A DNA stretch of 30,407 nucleotides from SIG598 sp045538015 (GCA_045538015.1 JAZSQO010000132.1:1-30407), one strand, 5' to 3'; shown: positions 1-7,600, numbered from the stretch's first letter. Made by a program: numbers and translations. The notes: generated by a model not told the origin, from the letters alone.

Positions 1-375
1 CACCACATCGTGGTGGGACATGAGCATGATGTTGCGGCCGCTGTCCTTACCCGGCAGGCGGTACATCCAGCAGTCGTCGCTGAAGGTCAGCTTCTCCAGC
101 CGCTCGTGGACGAGAGGAAACAGCTCGGCCATCACCGAGCGCAGCCGGGCAAACTCCCTGTCGTCGTAGGCATCCTTCACCGACACCGTGGGGCACTGTA
201 TCATGCGGCTCAGACGGGCGGCGTAGTATTCGGCTTTCTCCTCCGTGGGAGGCTCCGGCGGCGCTGTCAGCCGGCGGGACTTTGCCGAAAGGGCGGCGGT
301 TCTCACCGCAAGAACCAGAACAAACAGCGCCAGAGCGCCGGCCAGAGCGGAAATGATTATCTGAATCGTTGTCAT
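1..375 (-). CDS. M20-family metallopeptidase, membrane anchored (partial, 3' end beyond the window)
   Basis: Only the first 125 codons are present; the frame is open to the left edge. The start ATG (373-375) is chosen because the next ATG upstream (378-380) runs straight into a stop. The product begins with one hydrophobic helix (residues about 5-27) and a basic turn, then an M20-type amidohydrolase start: CPTVSV near residue 61, ELFPLVHERLEKL near 85, and at the very edge LMSHHDVV, where H-x-D is the first metal-binding motif of M20 peptidases. It is a paralogue of the complete gene at 2096-3556, with the same anchor, the same PTVS and LFPL blocks and the same position of the HxD motif. The family hydrolyses dipeptides or N-acyl amino acids using two zinc ions. 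It is divergent from the transporter gene at 563. The catalytic domain is mostly outside the window, so substrate cannot be judged. Confidence 0.85.
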   Translation of the reverse strand, partial: MTTIQIIISALAGALALFVLVLAVRTAALSAKSRRLTAPPEPPTEEKAEYYAARLSRMIQCPTVSVKDAYDDREFARLRSVMAELFPLVHERLEKLTFSDDCWMYRLPGKDSGRNIMLMSHHDVV

Positions 376-395
376 CGCATCAATCTTGCCTTTCC

Positions 396-439
396 GTGGT
401 TTTGGCAACATTATAATCCATCCACGGCCAAAAATCCAC
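396..439. promoter_or_regulatory. Inverted repeat between divergent promoters, possible operator
   Basis: GTGGTTTTGGC (396-406) is mirrored by GCCAAAAATCCAC (427-439): a 7-bp perfect arm plus GTGG/CCAC with a two-base offset. It lies in the divergent intergenic region, over the likely promoter of the minus-strand peptidase and upstream of the transporter promoter. A shared regulator site is an inference; no regulator gene is in view next to it. Confidence 0.3.
410..439 (-). promoter_or_regulatory. Weak promoter for the leftward M20 gene
   Basis: On the minus strand a perfect TATAAT (410-415) lies 35 bp before the start codon, with only a poor -35 candidate, GTGGAT (434-439), 18 bp upstream. 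The inverted repeat overlaps it, which would fit regulated transcription. Confidence 0.3.
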
Positions 440-468
440 TGATTTTAGCAAAAAAGCACATTTCCGTG

Positions 469-497
469 TTGAACGCATGGCCGATATGTGTTATACT
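469..497 (+). promoter_or_regulatory. Sigma-A promoter of the transporter-peptidase operon
   Basis: TTGAAC (469-474), 17-bp spacer, TATACT (492-497). Start of transcription would fall near 504-506. This puts the in-frame ATG at 512 within a few bases of the transcript start and without a ribosome site, which supports the later start at 563. Confidence 0.7.
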
Positions 498-562
498 TTA
501 TAAAATAGAACGTGCCTTTTGTCACGAAACGGCACAGCATCAGGAAAGGACAGGATAACAAA

Positions 563-2077
563 ATGCAGAACAACGCCGCGCAAACGAAGATCCCCCGCAT
601 CGGCTTTATGGAGAAGCTGGGCTTCTGCACCTTCTCCACCGCCAGCAACGTGGTCTTCAACTTCAAGGATCTTTTCTATCTCTTCTTCCTTACCAATGTC
701 ATGGGCATCCGGATCGACCATGCCGGTATGATAACCGCTCTGGGCATCGTCTGGGACGCCATCAATGACCCCATGGTGGGCTACTGGGCGGTCAACCACC
801 AGTTCAGGAACGGCGAGAAGTGCCGTCCCTTCGCTCTGTGGTGCGCTGTGCCCTGGGCGGTCACCGTGGTGCTGATGTTCACCAGCTTTGACGTGTCCTA
901 CGGCCTCAAGCTGGGCATCGCCATCACCATCTACTTCCTCTTTGAGCTGTTCAACACCTTTGCCGCCATCCCCTACAACTCCATGGGCAGTCTGGCCACC
1001 AATCTGGACGCCGACCGCCGGGGCATCAATGTTGCCCGTAATCTGGGCGGCTGCATCGGCTCGGGTATCGGCTCCATCGCCCTCTATCCCCTGCTGGGCC
1101 TCTTCGGCGGTCTGGACGAGAACGGCAACGTGACCCAGACCGAGGCCGGCAAGACCGCCTTTGTCTACGCAGCCATGGTAATGGGCGCTGTGTGCATCAT
1201 CGGCAGCTTTGCCCACTACTTCACCACCAAGGAGCGGGTAAAGCAGAAGGTGGAGGACGAATCCAAGCTGGGCATCCTCACCGTGTTCAAGATGCTCCTC
1301 GGCTGCCGCTCGTGGGTGGTCAACACTCTGTACATCATCTGCTACGGTATGCTCAACCTGCTCATCATGAGCACCATCAACTACTACGCCACCTATGTTC
1401 TGGGCTCGGCCGCCGCTGCTACTCCCATTCTGGCCGTGTTCCTTGTAACCGCCATCATCACCACCTTGCTGGCCACTCCCATCGACCGCAAGCTGGGCCG
1501 CAGAAACACCATGGTTCTTTCCGCCGTCATCTATGTGCTGGGCAAGATCTGGTTCATTCTCGATCCCTACTCCATGGGCGCCATCTACTGCAACGGCGTG
1601 ACCGTGGCCATCGCCATGAATCTGGCCTTCGTGCTCTTCAACACCAACCGCAACAACATCGCCGATCTGGTGGAGTGGAAGAACGGCCGCCGCATCGACT
1701 CCCTTGTTTCCACCTGCGACAATCTTGCCAGCAAGCTGTCCAAGGCCGGCGCCAACCTGCTGATGACCGGCGCTCTGGCCTCTGCCGGCTTCAACGCCGA
1801 TCTGGAGGTTCAGCCTCAGGCCGCCATCGACACCATCAACGCCCTGCTGGGCTGGGTGCCCGCCCTCATCGCTCTGGCCATGCTGGTCATCGTCGCCTGC
1901 CATCCCATTGAGAAGGACATGGCCGCCATGCGCAAGGCTCTTGAGGAGACCGAGACTGCTGAGGCGGCTGAGGTTGCTGAGGCCGTTGAAGAAACCGCTT
2001 CCGCTGATGAATCCGCTGAACTCGTCGAAGCTGAAGCCGCTGCTGAGGCCGAGGAGACTGTCGAATCCGCTGAATAA
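563..2077 (+). CDS. GPH-family (MelB-like) cation symporter
   Basis: A 504-aa polytopic inner-membrane protein of the glycoside-pentoside-hexuronide:cation symporter branch of the major facilitator superfamily. The N-terminal stretch (FMEKLGFCTFSTASN) and the AINDPMVGYW ... GEKCRPFALW block between helices 2 and 4 match the family hallmark D-P-x-x-G followed by a basic-x-x-P loop; about 12 hydrophobic segments follow. The start at 563 is preferred over 512 because AGGAAAGGA lies 12 bases upstream and the promoter sits at 469-497. The final 45 residues or so form a very acidic Glu/Ala-rich tail (ALEETETAEAAEVAEAVEE and on), unusual for the family and probably cytosolic. The M20 peptidase follows after 18 bases with its own ribosome site, so the two are surely co-transcribed. 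The substrate is not evident; partnership with a peptidase makes a peptide or acyl-amino-acid cargo as likely as a sugar. Confidence 0.85.
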   Translation: MQNNAAQTKIPRIGFMEKLGFCTFSTASNVVFNFKDLFYLFFLTNVMGIRIDHAGMITALGIVWDAINDPMVGYWAVNHQFRNGEKCRPFALWCAVPWAVTVVLMFTSFDVSYGLKLGIAITIYFLFELFNTFAAIPYNSMGSLATNLDADRRGINVARNLGGCIGSGIGSIALYPLLGLFGGLDENGNVTQTEAGKTAFVYAAMVMGAVCIIGSFAHYFTTKERVKQKVEDESKLGILTVFKMLLGCRSWVVNTLYIICYGMLNLLIMSTINYYATYVLGSAAAATPILAVFLVTAIITTLLATPIDRKLGRRNTMVLSAVIYVLGKIWFILDPYSMGAIYCNGVTVAIAMNLAFVLFNTNRNNIADLVEWKNGRRIDSLVSTCDNLASKLSKAGANLLMTGALASAGFNADLEVQPQAAIDTINALLGWVPALIALAMLVIVACHPIEKDMAAMRKALEETETAEAAEVAEAVEETASADESAELVEAEAAAEAEETVESAE

Positions 2078-2095
2078 TATCAAAGGAGAACCGTC

Positions 2096-3556
2096 ATGGA
2101 ATACCTGCGTTACATTCCTTACGCCCTGCTGGGTGTTCTGGCAGTACTGGTACTGCTGGTGCTGATCGCGGTCATCCGCACGCTGGCCATCAAGGCCCCC
2201 AGACGCAAGGCCTGCGACATCGCCATCGATCCCGGGCATTCGGCCATGTGCGCCCAGAAGCTGGGCGACATGGTGCGCGTACCCACCGTTTCCAAGCATG
2301 AGCATGAGGATCTTTCCGACTTCTACCGCTTCCACGAGGAGCTGGAGCGGCTGTTCCCTCTGCTGCACAAGAATCTTGAAAAGACCGTTCTTCAGGGCAC
2401 CCTCATCTATCGCTGGGAAGGCGCCGATCCCTCCCGCCGGCCGGTGCTGTTCATGGGACATCAGGACGTTGTTCCCGCTTCTGACGACGGCTGGTCGGTT
2501 CCCGCCTACAGCGGTCAGGTGGTGGACGGCTGCCTTTACGGCCGCGGCGCTCTGGACTGCAAGAGCACCATGTTCGTGGAGATGCAGGCCGTGGAGGAGC
2601 TTCTTGAGGAAGGCTTTGTGCCCCCCTGCGACGTCTACCTCGAATACGCCATCAACGAGGAGACCGGCGGCATGGGCGCCGCCAACGCCATGGAATACCT
2701 GCGGGACAAGGGCCTGCGCTTCGCTCTGGTCATCGACGAGGGCGGCGCGGTCATTGACAAGGCTGTGGACGGCATGGATCGTCCCTACGCCGTCATCGGC
2801 ATCACCGAAAAGGGCTACATGGATCTGAAGATCACCGCCAAGGGCAAGGGCGGCCACAGCTCCACCCCGCCCCGCGGCACTCCCGCCGCCCGTCTGTTCG
2901 CCTTTGCCAGCGAGATCGAGCGCAAGCGTCCCTTCAAGAAAAAGCTCATTCCCGAAACCAAGGAAATGTTCCGGCAGATGGCTCCTTCCTTCAGCTTCCC
3001 TCTCCGGCTGGTGCTGGGCAACATCTGGCTGTTCAAGCCGCTGCTCATGGCGCTGATGCCCGTTGTCTCTCCCTTTGGCGAGGCCATTCTCTCCACCACC
3101 TGCTGCTTCACCATGATGAAAGGCTCCGACGCGGCCAATGTCATTGCCAAGGAGCCGTATCTTGTGGCCAACCTGCGCCCCAGCGTACACCAGAACTGCG
3201 AGGAATCTCTGGCTGTGATGAAGAAATACGCAAAGAAGTACGGCCTTGAGATCGAGGTTCTGCTCAGCCGGGACGCCTCGCCGGTGTCCAACATCCGCTC
3301 CAAGGAATACGCCTATGTGGTGGAGTGCGCCAGAAAGCAGTTCCCCGACGTGGGCGTCGCGCCCTACGTCATCATGGGCGGCACCGACTGCCGCCACTTC
3401 CACGCTCTGACCGAAAACGCCCTGCGTTTCGCTCCCTGCCGCATGAGCTCCGAGCAGTCGGCCAGCTGCCACGCGGTGGACGAGAATGTCACCATCTCCA
3501 CCCTTTCCGAGGGAGTCATGTTCTTCAAGGATTTCCTCAAGGGGTACAAACTGTAA
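2096..3556 (+). CDS. M20-family metallopeptidase, membrane anchored (PM20D1/carboxypeptidase-S-like)
   Basis: A 486-aa zinc amidohydrolase. Residues about 8-28 form an N-terminal membrane helix, followed by a basic stretch. Metal and catalytic positions of the M20 fold are visible in order: H122 and D124 in GHQDVVP, D154 in YGRGALDCKS, the catalytic E188 and ligand E189 in NEETGG, D214 in VIDEGG, and the C-terminal ligand in GGTDCRHFHAL. The dimerisation domain is inserted at about residues 240-370 (GHSSTPPRGTPAARL). Length fits the membrane-anchored M20 branch that acts on dipeptides or N-acyl amino acids. AAAGGAGAA lies just before the start. It is second in an operon with the GPH symporter and paralogous to the truncated gene at the left edge. 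The likely role is hydrolysis of a substrate handled by the symporter; the exact substrate cannot be read from sequence. Confidence 0.92.
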   Translation: MEYLRYIPYALLGVLAVLVLLVLIAVIRTLAIKAPRRKACDIAIDPGHSAMCAQKLGDMVRVPTVSKHEHEDLSDFYRFHEELERLFPLLHKNLEKTVLQGTLIYRWEGADPSRRPVLFMGHQDVVPASDDGWSVPAYSGQVVDGCLYGRGALDCKSTMFVEMQAVEELLEEGFVPPCDVYLEYAINEETGGMGAANAMEYLRDKGLRFALVIDEGGAVIDKAVDGMDRPYAVIGITEKGYMDLKITAKGKGGHSSTPPRGTPAARLFAFASEIERKRPFKKKLIPETKEMFRQMAPSFSFPLRLVLGNIWLFKPLLMALMPVVSPFGEAILSTTCCFTMMKGSDAANVIAKEPYLVANLRPSVHQNCEESLAVMKKYAKKYGLEIEVLLSRDASPVSNIRSKEYAYVVECARKQFPDVGVAPYVIMGGTDCRHFHALTENALRFAPCRMSSEQSASCHAVDENVTISTLSEGVMFFKDFLKGYKL

Positions 3557-3573
3557 TTTCCCGATAAGATAAT

Positions 3574-3624
3574 ATTCCGCTCCGGCGCTGTGGGTGCAAC
3601 CCATGTGCCGGAGCGGAATTTTTT
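3574..3624 (+). terminator. Rho-independent terminator of the symporter-peptidase operon
   Basis: A 13-bp perfect stem (ATTCCGCTCCGGC, 3574-3586, with 3607-3619) contains an inner TGGGT/ACCCA stem and is followed by six T residues (3619-3624). It starts 17 bases after the stop codon. Confidence 0.9.
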
Positions 3625-3630
3625 GTTAAA

Positions 3631-3658
3631 GAATAAAGAATGGAGAATAAAGAATAAA
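3631..3658 (+). repeat. Tandem heptamer repeat (GAATAAA)
   Basis: Four consecutive 7-bp units read GAATAAA, GAATGGA, GAATAAA, GAATAAA, directly after the terminator. The 7-bp period is exact. It is non-coding. The rest of 3659-3770 is A+T-rich intergenic DNA in which I see nothing else. Confidence 0.7.
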
Positions 3659-3773
3659 TAAGAAATATTTTTGGGCGGAAGAAAGGGCACAACAGCCGCA
3701 AATTTTCCCATCCAGCCGTCTTTTTTCTATACTGGCAACGGCACTTCTCACAATTTTCCATCAATTATTTCAT

Positions 3774-3820
3774 GCACAATATCTTGCCGCCAATATTGAC
3801 AGGCTCCCTATATGTTGTTA
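3774..3820 (+). promoter_or_regulatory. Tandem NrdR boxes
   Basis: Box 1 is GCACAATATCTTGCCG (3774-3789) and box 2 is TCCCTATATGTTGTTA (3805-3820). Both fit the NrdR-box pattern around CwATATnTTG, and they are offset by exactly 31 bp, the three-helical-turn spacing known for paired NrdR sites. Box 1 lies just upstream of the -35 hexamer and box 2 covers the spacer into the -10 hexamer, as expected for repression of a ribonucleotide reductase operon by ATP/dATP-sensing NrdR. The nrdR gene itself is not in the window. Confidence 0.75.
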
Positions 3821-3824
3821 TAAT
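3796..3824 (+). promoter_or_regulatory. Consensus sigma-A promoter of the nrdD operon
   Basis: TTGACA (3796-3801), 17-bp spacer, TATAAT (3819-3824): a perfect match to consensus. Such a strong promoter would need repression, which the overlapping NrdR boxes can supply. Confidence 0.9.
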
Positions 3825-3859
3825 TAGGCTACTTACTACAATGAGAGAGGAATCGCCCC

Positions 3860-6148
3860 ATGCTTACTTATGTCCACTATGTTGCCACGATTCAAAAGCG
3901 CAACGGCGATGTTGCCGCTTTTGACCCGGAAAAGATAAAAACCGCCATACAGAAGGCCAACAACACCATTCCCGACGAGTCCATGACCGCCGCCACCCTC
4001 GAGTATCTGACCGAGAAGGTGTGCTGCGCGCTGAAGGGCGGAGTGCCCACCGTGGAGCAGGTTCAGGACGCCGTTGAGGAGCAGCTCATCAGCATGGGCT
4101 TTGCCAAGACCGCCAAGGCCTACATCCTGTACCGCGCCGAGCACGCCAAGACCCGTCAGGCCGAAAGCGACCTGATGGACATCTACCGGGAGCTGACCTT
4201 CCAGGATTCCAAGGACGCCGACTTCATGCGCGAGAACGCCAACATCGACGCCGACACCGCCATGGGCACCATGCTCAAGTACGGCTCGGAGGGCAGCAAG
4301 TACTTCGTCAACAACTATGTGCTGCCCAAGGACATCGCCGCGGCTCACATGGGCGGCGACATCCACATCCACGACCTCGACTTCTATATGCTCACCGAGA
4401 CCTGCTGCCAGATCGACCTGCTCAAGCTGTTCAGAAACGGCTTCTGCACCGGCCACGGCTTCCTGCGTGAGCCCAACGATATCCGCAGCTACGCCGCTCT
4501 GGCCTGCATCACCATTCAGGCCAACCAGAACGAGATGCACGGCGGACAGAGCATTCCCAACTTCGATTATTCCATGGCTCCCGGCGTTGCCCGCACCTTC
4601 CGCAAGGCCTACTACCAGTCCCTCGTTCAGTATCTGACCATCCGGGGCATGGCCAAGGATGAGGCTCAGGCTCTGGCTGACGAGGCGGAAAACGGCATTG
4701 AGGCTCAGGTGTCTCTGGGCACCGGCGATGCCTTTGCCGAGGCACTGGCCGCTCAGCTGGCCGGAAAGCTGGACGACCAGCTGCTCCGGGACGCCCACGA
4801 CTACGCCATGGACAACGCCTACGGAATCACCGACAACGCCACCTATCAGGCCATGGAGGCCCTTATCCATAACCTTAACACCATGAACTCCCGGGCCGGC
4901 GCTCAGGTGCCCTTCTCCTCCATCAACTACGGCACCGACACCTCTCCCGAGGGACGCATGGTGGTGCGCAACCTCCTGCAGGCCACCGACAAGGGTCTGG
5001 GCGACGGCGAGACTCCCATCTTCCCTGTCCAGATCTTCAAGGTCAAGGAGGGCATCAACTACAATCCCGGCGACCCCAACTATGACCTCTTCAAGCTGTC
5101 CACCAAGACCTCGGCCAAGCGGCTGTTCCCCAACTTCAGCTTCCTTGACGCCCCCTTCAATCTCCAGTATTACAAGCCGGGCGACTACAACACCGAGGTG
5201 GCCTACATGGGCTGCCGCACCCGCGTGATGGGCAATGTCCACGACCGGGAGCGGGAGATCACCTGCGGACGAGGCAATCTCAGCTTCACCTCCATCAACC
5301 TGCCCCGCATCGCCATCGAGTCCAAGGGCGACATCGACCGCTTCTTCCAGATCCTTGACGACCGCATGGAACTGGTTGCCCGCCAGCTGGTTCACCGCTT
5401 CAATGTCCAGTGCACCAAGCACGTTTACAACTATCCCTTCCTGATGGGTCAGGGCATCTGGATAGATTCCGACCGTCTCTCCATGAACGACAGCGTGGCC
5501 GAGGTGCTCAAGCACGGCACCCTGAGCGTGGGCTTCATCGGCCTTGCCGAGACGCTGGTGGCTCTCACCGGTCAGCACCACGGCCAGAGCGAGGAAAGTC
5601 AGGCTCTGGGCATGAGAATAATCACCCATATGCGCGAAGCTATGGATGCCCGCAGCGCCGAAACCGGCCTCAACTTCACCCTGCTGGCCACTCCCGCCGA
5701 GGGTCTTTCCGGCCGCTTCGTGCGCATGGACAAGCGCAAGTACGGCGTTATCCCCGGCGTCACCGACCGGGATTACTACACCAATTCCTTCCATGTGCCG
5801 GTCTATTATCCCATCTCCGCCTACGACAAGCTGCGCCTTGAGGCTCCCTATCACGCCCTGAGCAACGCCGGCCACATCAGCTACGTTGAGCTGGACGGCG
5901 ACGCCTGCAAGAATCTGGATGCCTTCGAGAGCGTCATCCGCTTCATGAAGGAGGCCGGCGTGGGCTACGGCAGCATCAACCACCCCGTTGACCGGGATCC
6001 CATCTGCGGCTACACCGGCGTCATCGACGATGTATGTCCCCGCTGCGGCCGCCGTGAGGGCGAGGCCGTCAGCATCGAGCGCCTCAACGAGCTGCGCAAG
6101 AAGTACCCCAATATGCCCCACATCGACATCTGCAACCTTTGCCGATAG
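3860..6148 (+). CDS. nrdD: Anaerobic ribonucleoside-triphosphate reductase, main chain lacking the glycyl-radical tail
   Basis: A 762-aa class III ribonucleotide reductase that converts NTPs to dNTPs under anoxia. Residues about 5-95 form the ATP-cone allosteric domain (IQKRNGDVAAFDPEKIKTAI). The alpha/beta barrel core follows, with GGDIHIHDLDFY, the candidate thiyl-radical cysteine C452 in YMGCRTRVMG, and the C-terminal zinc site made of CPRC and CNLC. The chain ends one residue after CNLC. Normal NrdD continues with the glycyl-radical loop (RxxGYL) in the same chain; here that motif is encoded by the separate gene at 6204. The stop at 6146-6148 is followed by 55 bases and a new strong ribosome site, so this looks like a real gene split rather than a sequencing frameshift. 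GAGAGAGG precedes the ATG. nrdG follows in the operon. Confidence 0.95.
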   Translation: MLTYVHYVATIQKRNGDVAAFDPEKIKTAIQKANNTIPDESMTAATLEYLTEKVCCALKGGVPTVEQVQDAVEEQLISMGFAKTAKAYILYRAEHAKTRQAESDLMDIYRELTFQDSKDADFMRENANIDADTAMGTMLKYGSEGSKYFVNNYVLPKDIAAAHMGGDIHIHDLDFYMLTETCCQIDLLKLFRNGFCTGHGFLREPNDIRSYAALACITIQANQNEMHGGQSIPNFDYSMAPGVARTFRKAYYQSLVQYLTIRGMAKDEAQALADEAENGIEAQVSLGTGDAFAEALAAQLAGKLDDQLLRDAHDYAMDNAYGITDNATYQAMEALIHNLNTMNSRAGAQVPFSSINYGTDTSPEGRMVVRNLLQATDKGLGDGETPIFPVQIFKVKEGINYNPGDPNYDLFKLSTKTSAKRLFPNFSFLDAPFNLQYYKPGDYNTEVAYMGCRTRVMGNVHDREREITCGRGNLSFTSINLPRIAIESKGDIDRFFQILDDRMELVARQLVHRFNVQCTKHVYNYPFLMGQGIWIDSDRLSMNDSVAEVLKHGTLSVGFIGLAETLVALTGQHHGQSEESQALGMRIITHMREAMDARSAETGLNFTLLATPAEGLSGRFVRMDKRKYGVIPGVTDRDYYTNSFHVPVYYPISAYDKLRLEAPYHALSNAGHISYVELDGDACKNLDAFESVIRFMKEAGVGYGSINHPVDRDPICGYTGVIDDVCPRCGRREGEAVSIERLNELRKKYPNMPHIDICNLCR

Positions 6149-6203
6149 AAGGGGAACCGCTGAGTAAATCACACCGACACAATAAATAAAAAGGAGAAAA
6201 ACT

Positions 6204-6377
6204 ATGAGCCAGAAGACTATCACCTGCGACGCCAACGGAATGGTCGGTCAGGATGTGGGCTTTGATCGCATTCGCCGCATCACCGGTTATCTTGTAGGCA
6301 CCATCGACCGCTTCAACGACGCCAAGCGCGCCGAGGAGCACGACCGCGTAAAGCACAGCCTGACCAGCGGCAAATAA
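6204..6377 (+). CDS. Stand-alone glycyl-radical domain of anaerobic ribonucleotide reductase
   Basis: A 57-aa protein with AAGGAG seven bases before its ATG. Its centre reads DRIRRITGYLVGTIDRF, the class III NrdD glycyl-radical signature R-x-x-G-Y-L, with G28 as the predicted radical residue; the tail is charged (RAEEHDRVKH). Known NrdD enzymes carry this segment at their own C-terminus, after the zinc site. The upstream nrdD chain stops exactly after its zinc cysteines, so the two proteins together make one complete NrdD. The activase NrdG, encoded 3 bases downstream, would abstract hydrogen from G28, and the small protein would have to dock into the barrel so that the glycyl radical reaches C452. 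The situation is reminiscent of GrcA (YfiD), the spare glycyl domain of pyruvate formate-lyase, but here there is no intact copy in the main chain. Association is inferred, not shown. Confidence 0.88.
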   Translation: MSQKTITCDANGMVGQDVGFDRIRRITGYLVGTIDRFNDAKRAEEHDRVKHSLTSGK

Positions 6378-6380
6378 GCC

Positions 6381-6896
6381 ATGGAGCTGCGCGTCGCGGG
6401 CATCGAAAACGAATCAATAGTGGACGGCCCGGGCTTTCGCCTTGCGGTGTTTGCTCAGGGCTGTCCTCACCACTGTCCCGGCTGCCACAACCCTCAGACC
6501 CATCCCTTTGAGGGCGGCACCATGATGGATGTGGGCAGTATCGCCGATATGCTTGAGGGCAACCCTCTGCTCAGGGGCGTCACCCTCAGCGGCGGCGAGC
6601 CCTTCTGCCAGCCGGAAGCCATGGCTCAGCTGGCCGCCCTTGCCCATGAGCGGGGCAAGGATGTGGTGTGCTACACCGGCTACACCCTCGAGCAGCTACT
6701 GGCGATGGACAAGCCCGCTGTCCGCTCCCTCCTCGGGGAGATCGACATTCTGGTGGACGGCCCCTACATCGAGGCACAGCGCGACCTGACGCTGTTGTTC
6801 CGGGGCAGCTCCAACCAGCGGCTCATCGACCTGCCCGCCACACTCGCGTCGGGCGAGGTGAGGCTGTGGAGCGATCCGTACTGGGACGGAGACTGA
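6381..6896 (+). CDS. nrdG: Anaerobic ribonucleotide reductase activating protein, radical SAM
   Basis: A 171-aa radical SAM activase. CPHHCPGC (residues about 29-36) is the CxxxCxxC motif that binds the [4Fe-4S] cluster, followed by TLSGGEPF, the glycine-rich SAM-binding motif, and DILVDGPY, typical of NrdG. It generates the glycyl radical on NrdD, in this operon presumably on the small protein at 6204-6377. Its ATG lies three bases after the stop of that small gene, consistent with coupled translation and stoichiometric supply. Length is normal for the family. Confidence 0.95.
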   Translation: MELRVAGIENESIVDGPGFRLAVFAQGCPHHCPGCHNPQTHPFEGGTMMDVGSIADMLEGNPLLRGVTLSGGEPFCQPEAMAQLAALAHERGKDVVCYTGYTLEQLLAMDKPAVRSLLGEIDILVDGPYIEAQRDLTLLFRGSSNQRLIDLPATLASGEVRLWSDPYWDGD

Positions 6897-6909
6897 TATT
6901 TGTCAAACA

Positions 6910-6952
6910 CGGCAGAGACCGCCACATGGCGCGGTTTCTGCCGTTCATTGTT
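6910..6952 (+). terminator. Probable terminator of the nrd operon
   Basis: A 13-bp stem with one G-U pair (CGGCAGAGACCGC, 6910-6922, with 6931-6943) and an 8-base loop, followed by a moderately T-rich stretch. The T run is interrupted, so it may be leaky. Confidence 0.6.
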
Positions 6953-6958
6953 TGTTGG

Positions 6959-6987
6959 TTGATTGTGAGCGTCAGATGATGTACAAT
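6959..6987 (+). promoter_or_regulatory. Promoter of the two-component operon
   Basis: TTGATT (6959-6964), 17-bp spacer, TACAAT (6982-6987). It lies 28 bp before the start codon at 7016 and after the nrd terminator. Confidence 0.65.
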
Positions 6988-7015
6988 GAAGCAAACGACT
7001 ACCGGGAGTGAGAGC

Positions 7016-7600
7016 ATGAAGATTCCAAAGCTGTTTTTCATTTTCGTTTTTACCTTCTTCCCACTGCTTTTCCTGTGCGCCATAATTGAATCCACCGGCG
7101 CGGCCTGCGCGGACTACCGGTGCTTCGCAGTGGATGAGGAAGAAAATATATACATCGGCCAGGAGCACGCCATAGTCGTTCTGGACAAACAAGGCAGTGA
7201 AATTTCCCGCTTCGCCCCTCCGACCAATCGCGGTTACAGCTTCACATACATCGAGCCGCACGGCCTTGTGATCTGCACCAGCTACAATTACTACATTGCA
7301 GACGAGGCGGGCGATATTTCCCTTAAAATACCGGTCACCGACGACAACCGCCACCTTGCCTACGGCATATCATCAAGAAAATTTGTCTCGGTCAACGGAA
7401 CCAGATACATAATGAGCGACCGTTTCCTGCGCACCTGCGTATTCCGCGTGGACGGCGATGAACGAACCGAAATATTCAGAATGCCGCTGAACGATTACAT
7501 TATCCGTCTGCTGATTGCGCTGAATTGCGTATACGCGGCGGTGGCGATTCCTGTTATTGTGTTCCAGTGGGCAAAAGGCGGAAAAAGAGGGCAGATATGA
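7016..7600 (+). CDS. Two-helix membrane protein of unknown function, first gene of a two-component operon
   Basis: A 194-aa protein that I do not recognise. The start at 7016 has GGGAG seven bases upstream; an earlier in-frame ATG at 6986 would begin on top of the promoter -10 region. Residues about 5-25 are hydrophobic (signal anchor), the middle (about 35-160) is predicted outside the cell and looks like beta-propeller-type strands (CFAVDEEENIYIGQEHAIVVLD, a pattern of read-out strands seen in NHL/WD-like folds), and residues about 165-187 form a second membrane helix followed by a basic tail. Its stop overlaps the ATG of the response regulator gene (ATGA), so the three genes are translationally coupled. 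The position suggests an accessory sensor or signal-modifying partner of the kinase at 8282; that is inference. Confidence 0.7.
   Translation: MKIPKLFFIFVFTFFPLLFLCAIIESTGAACADYRCFAVDEEENIYIGQEHAIVVLDKQGSEISRFAPPTNRGYSFTYIEPHGLVICTSYNYYIADEAGDISLKIPVTDDNRHLAYGISSRKFVSVNGTRYIMSDRFLRTCVFRVDGDERTEIFRMPLNDYIIRLLIALNCVYAAVAIPVIVFQWAKGGKRGQI

Noticed and set aside
491..3604. Minus-strand open frame of 1,037 codons
   Set aside because: It lies opposite two recognisable genes, has a Gly/His/Val/Ala-rich composition typical of the antisense frame of G+C-rich genes, and has no ribosome site.
6146..6204. Programmed frameshift or read-through joining the two parts of NrdD
   Set aside because: A 55-base gap, in-between stops and a strong separate ribosome site seven bases before the second ATG point to independent translation.
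3836..6235. Minus-strand open frame of 799 codons opposite nrdD
   Set aside because: Antisense shadow of a clearly identified gene; no family resemblance.
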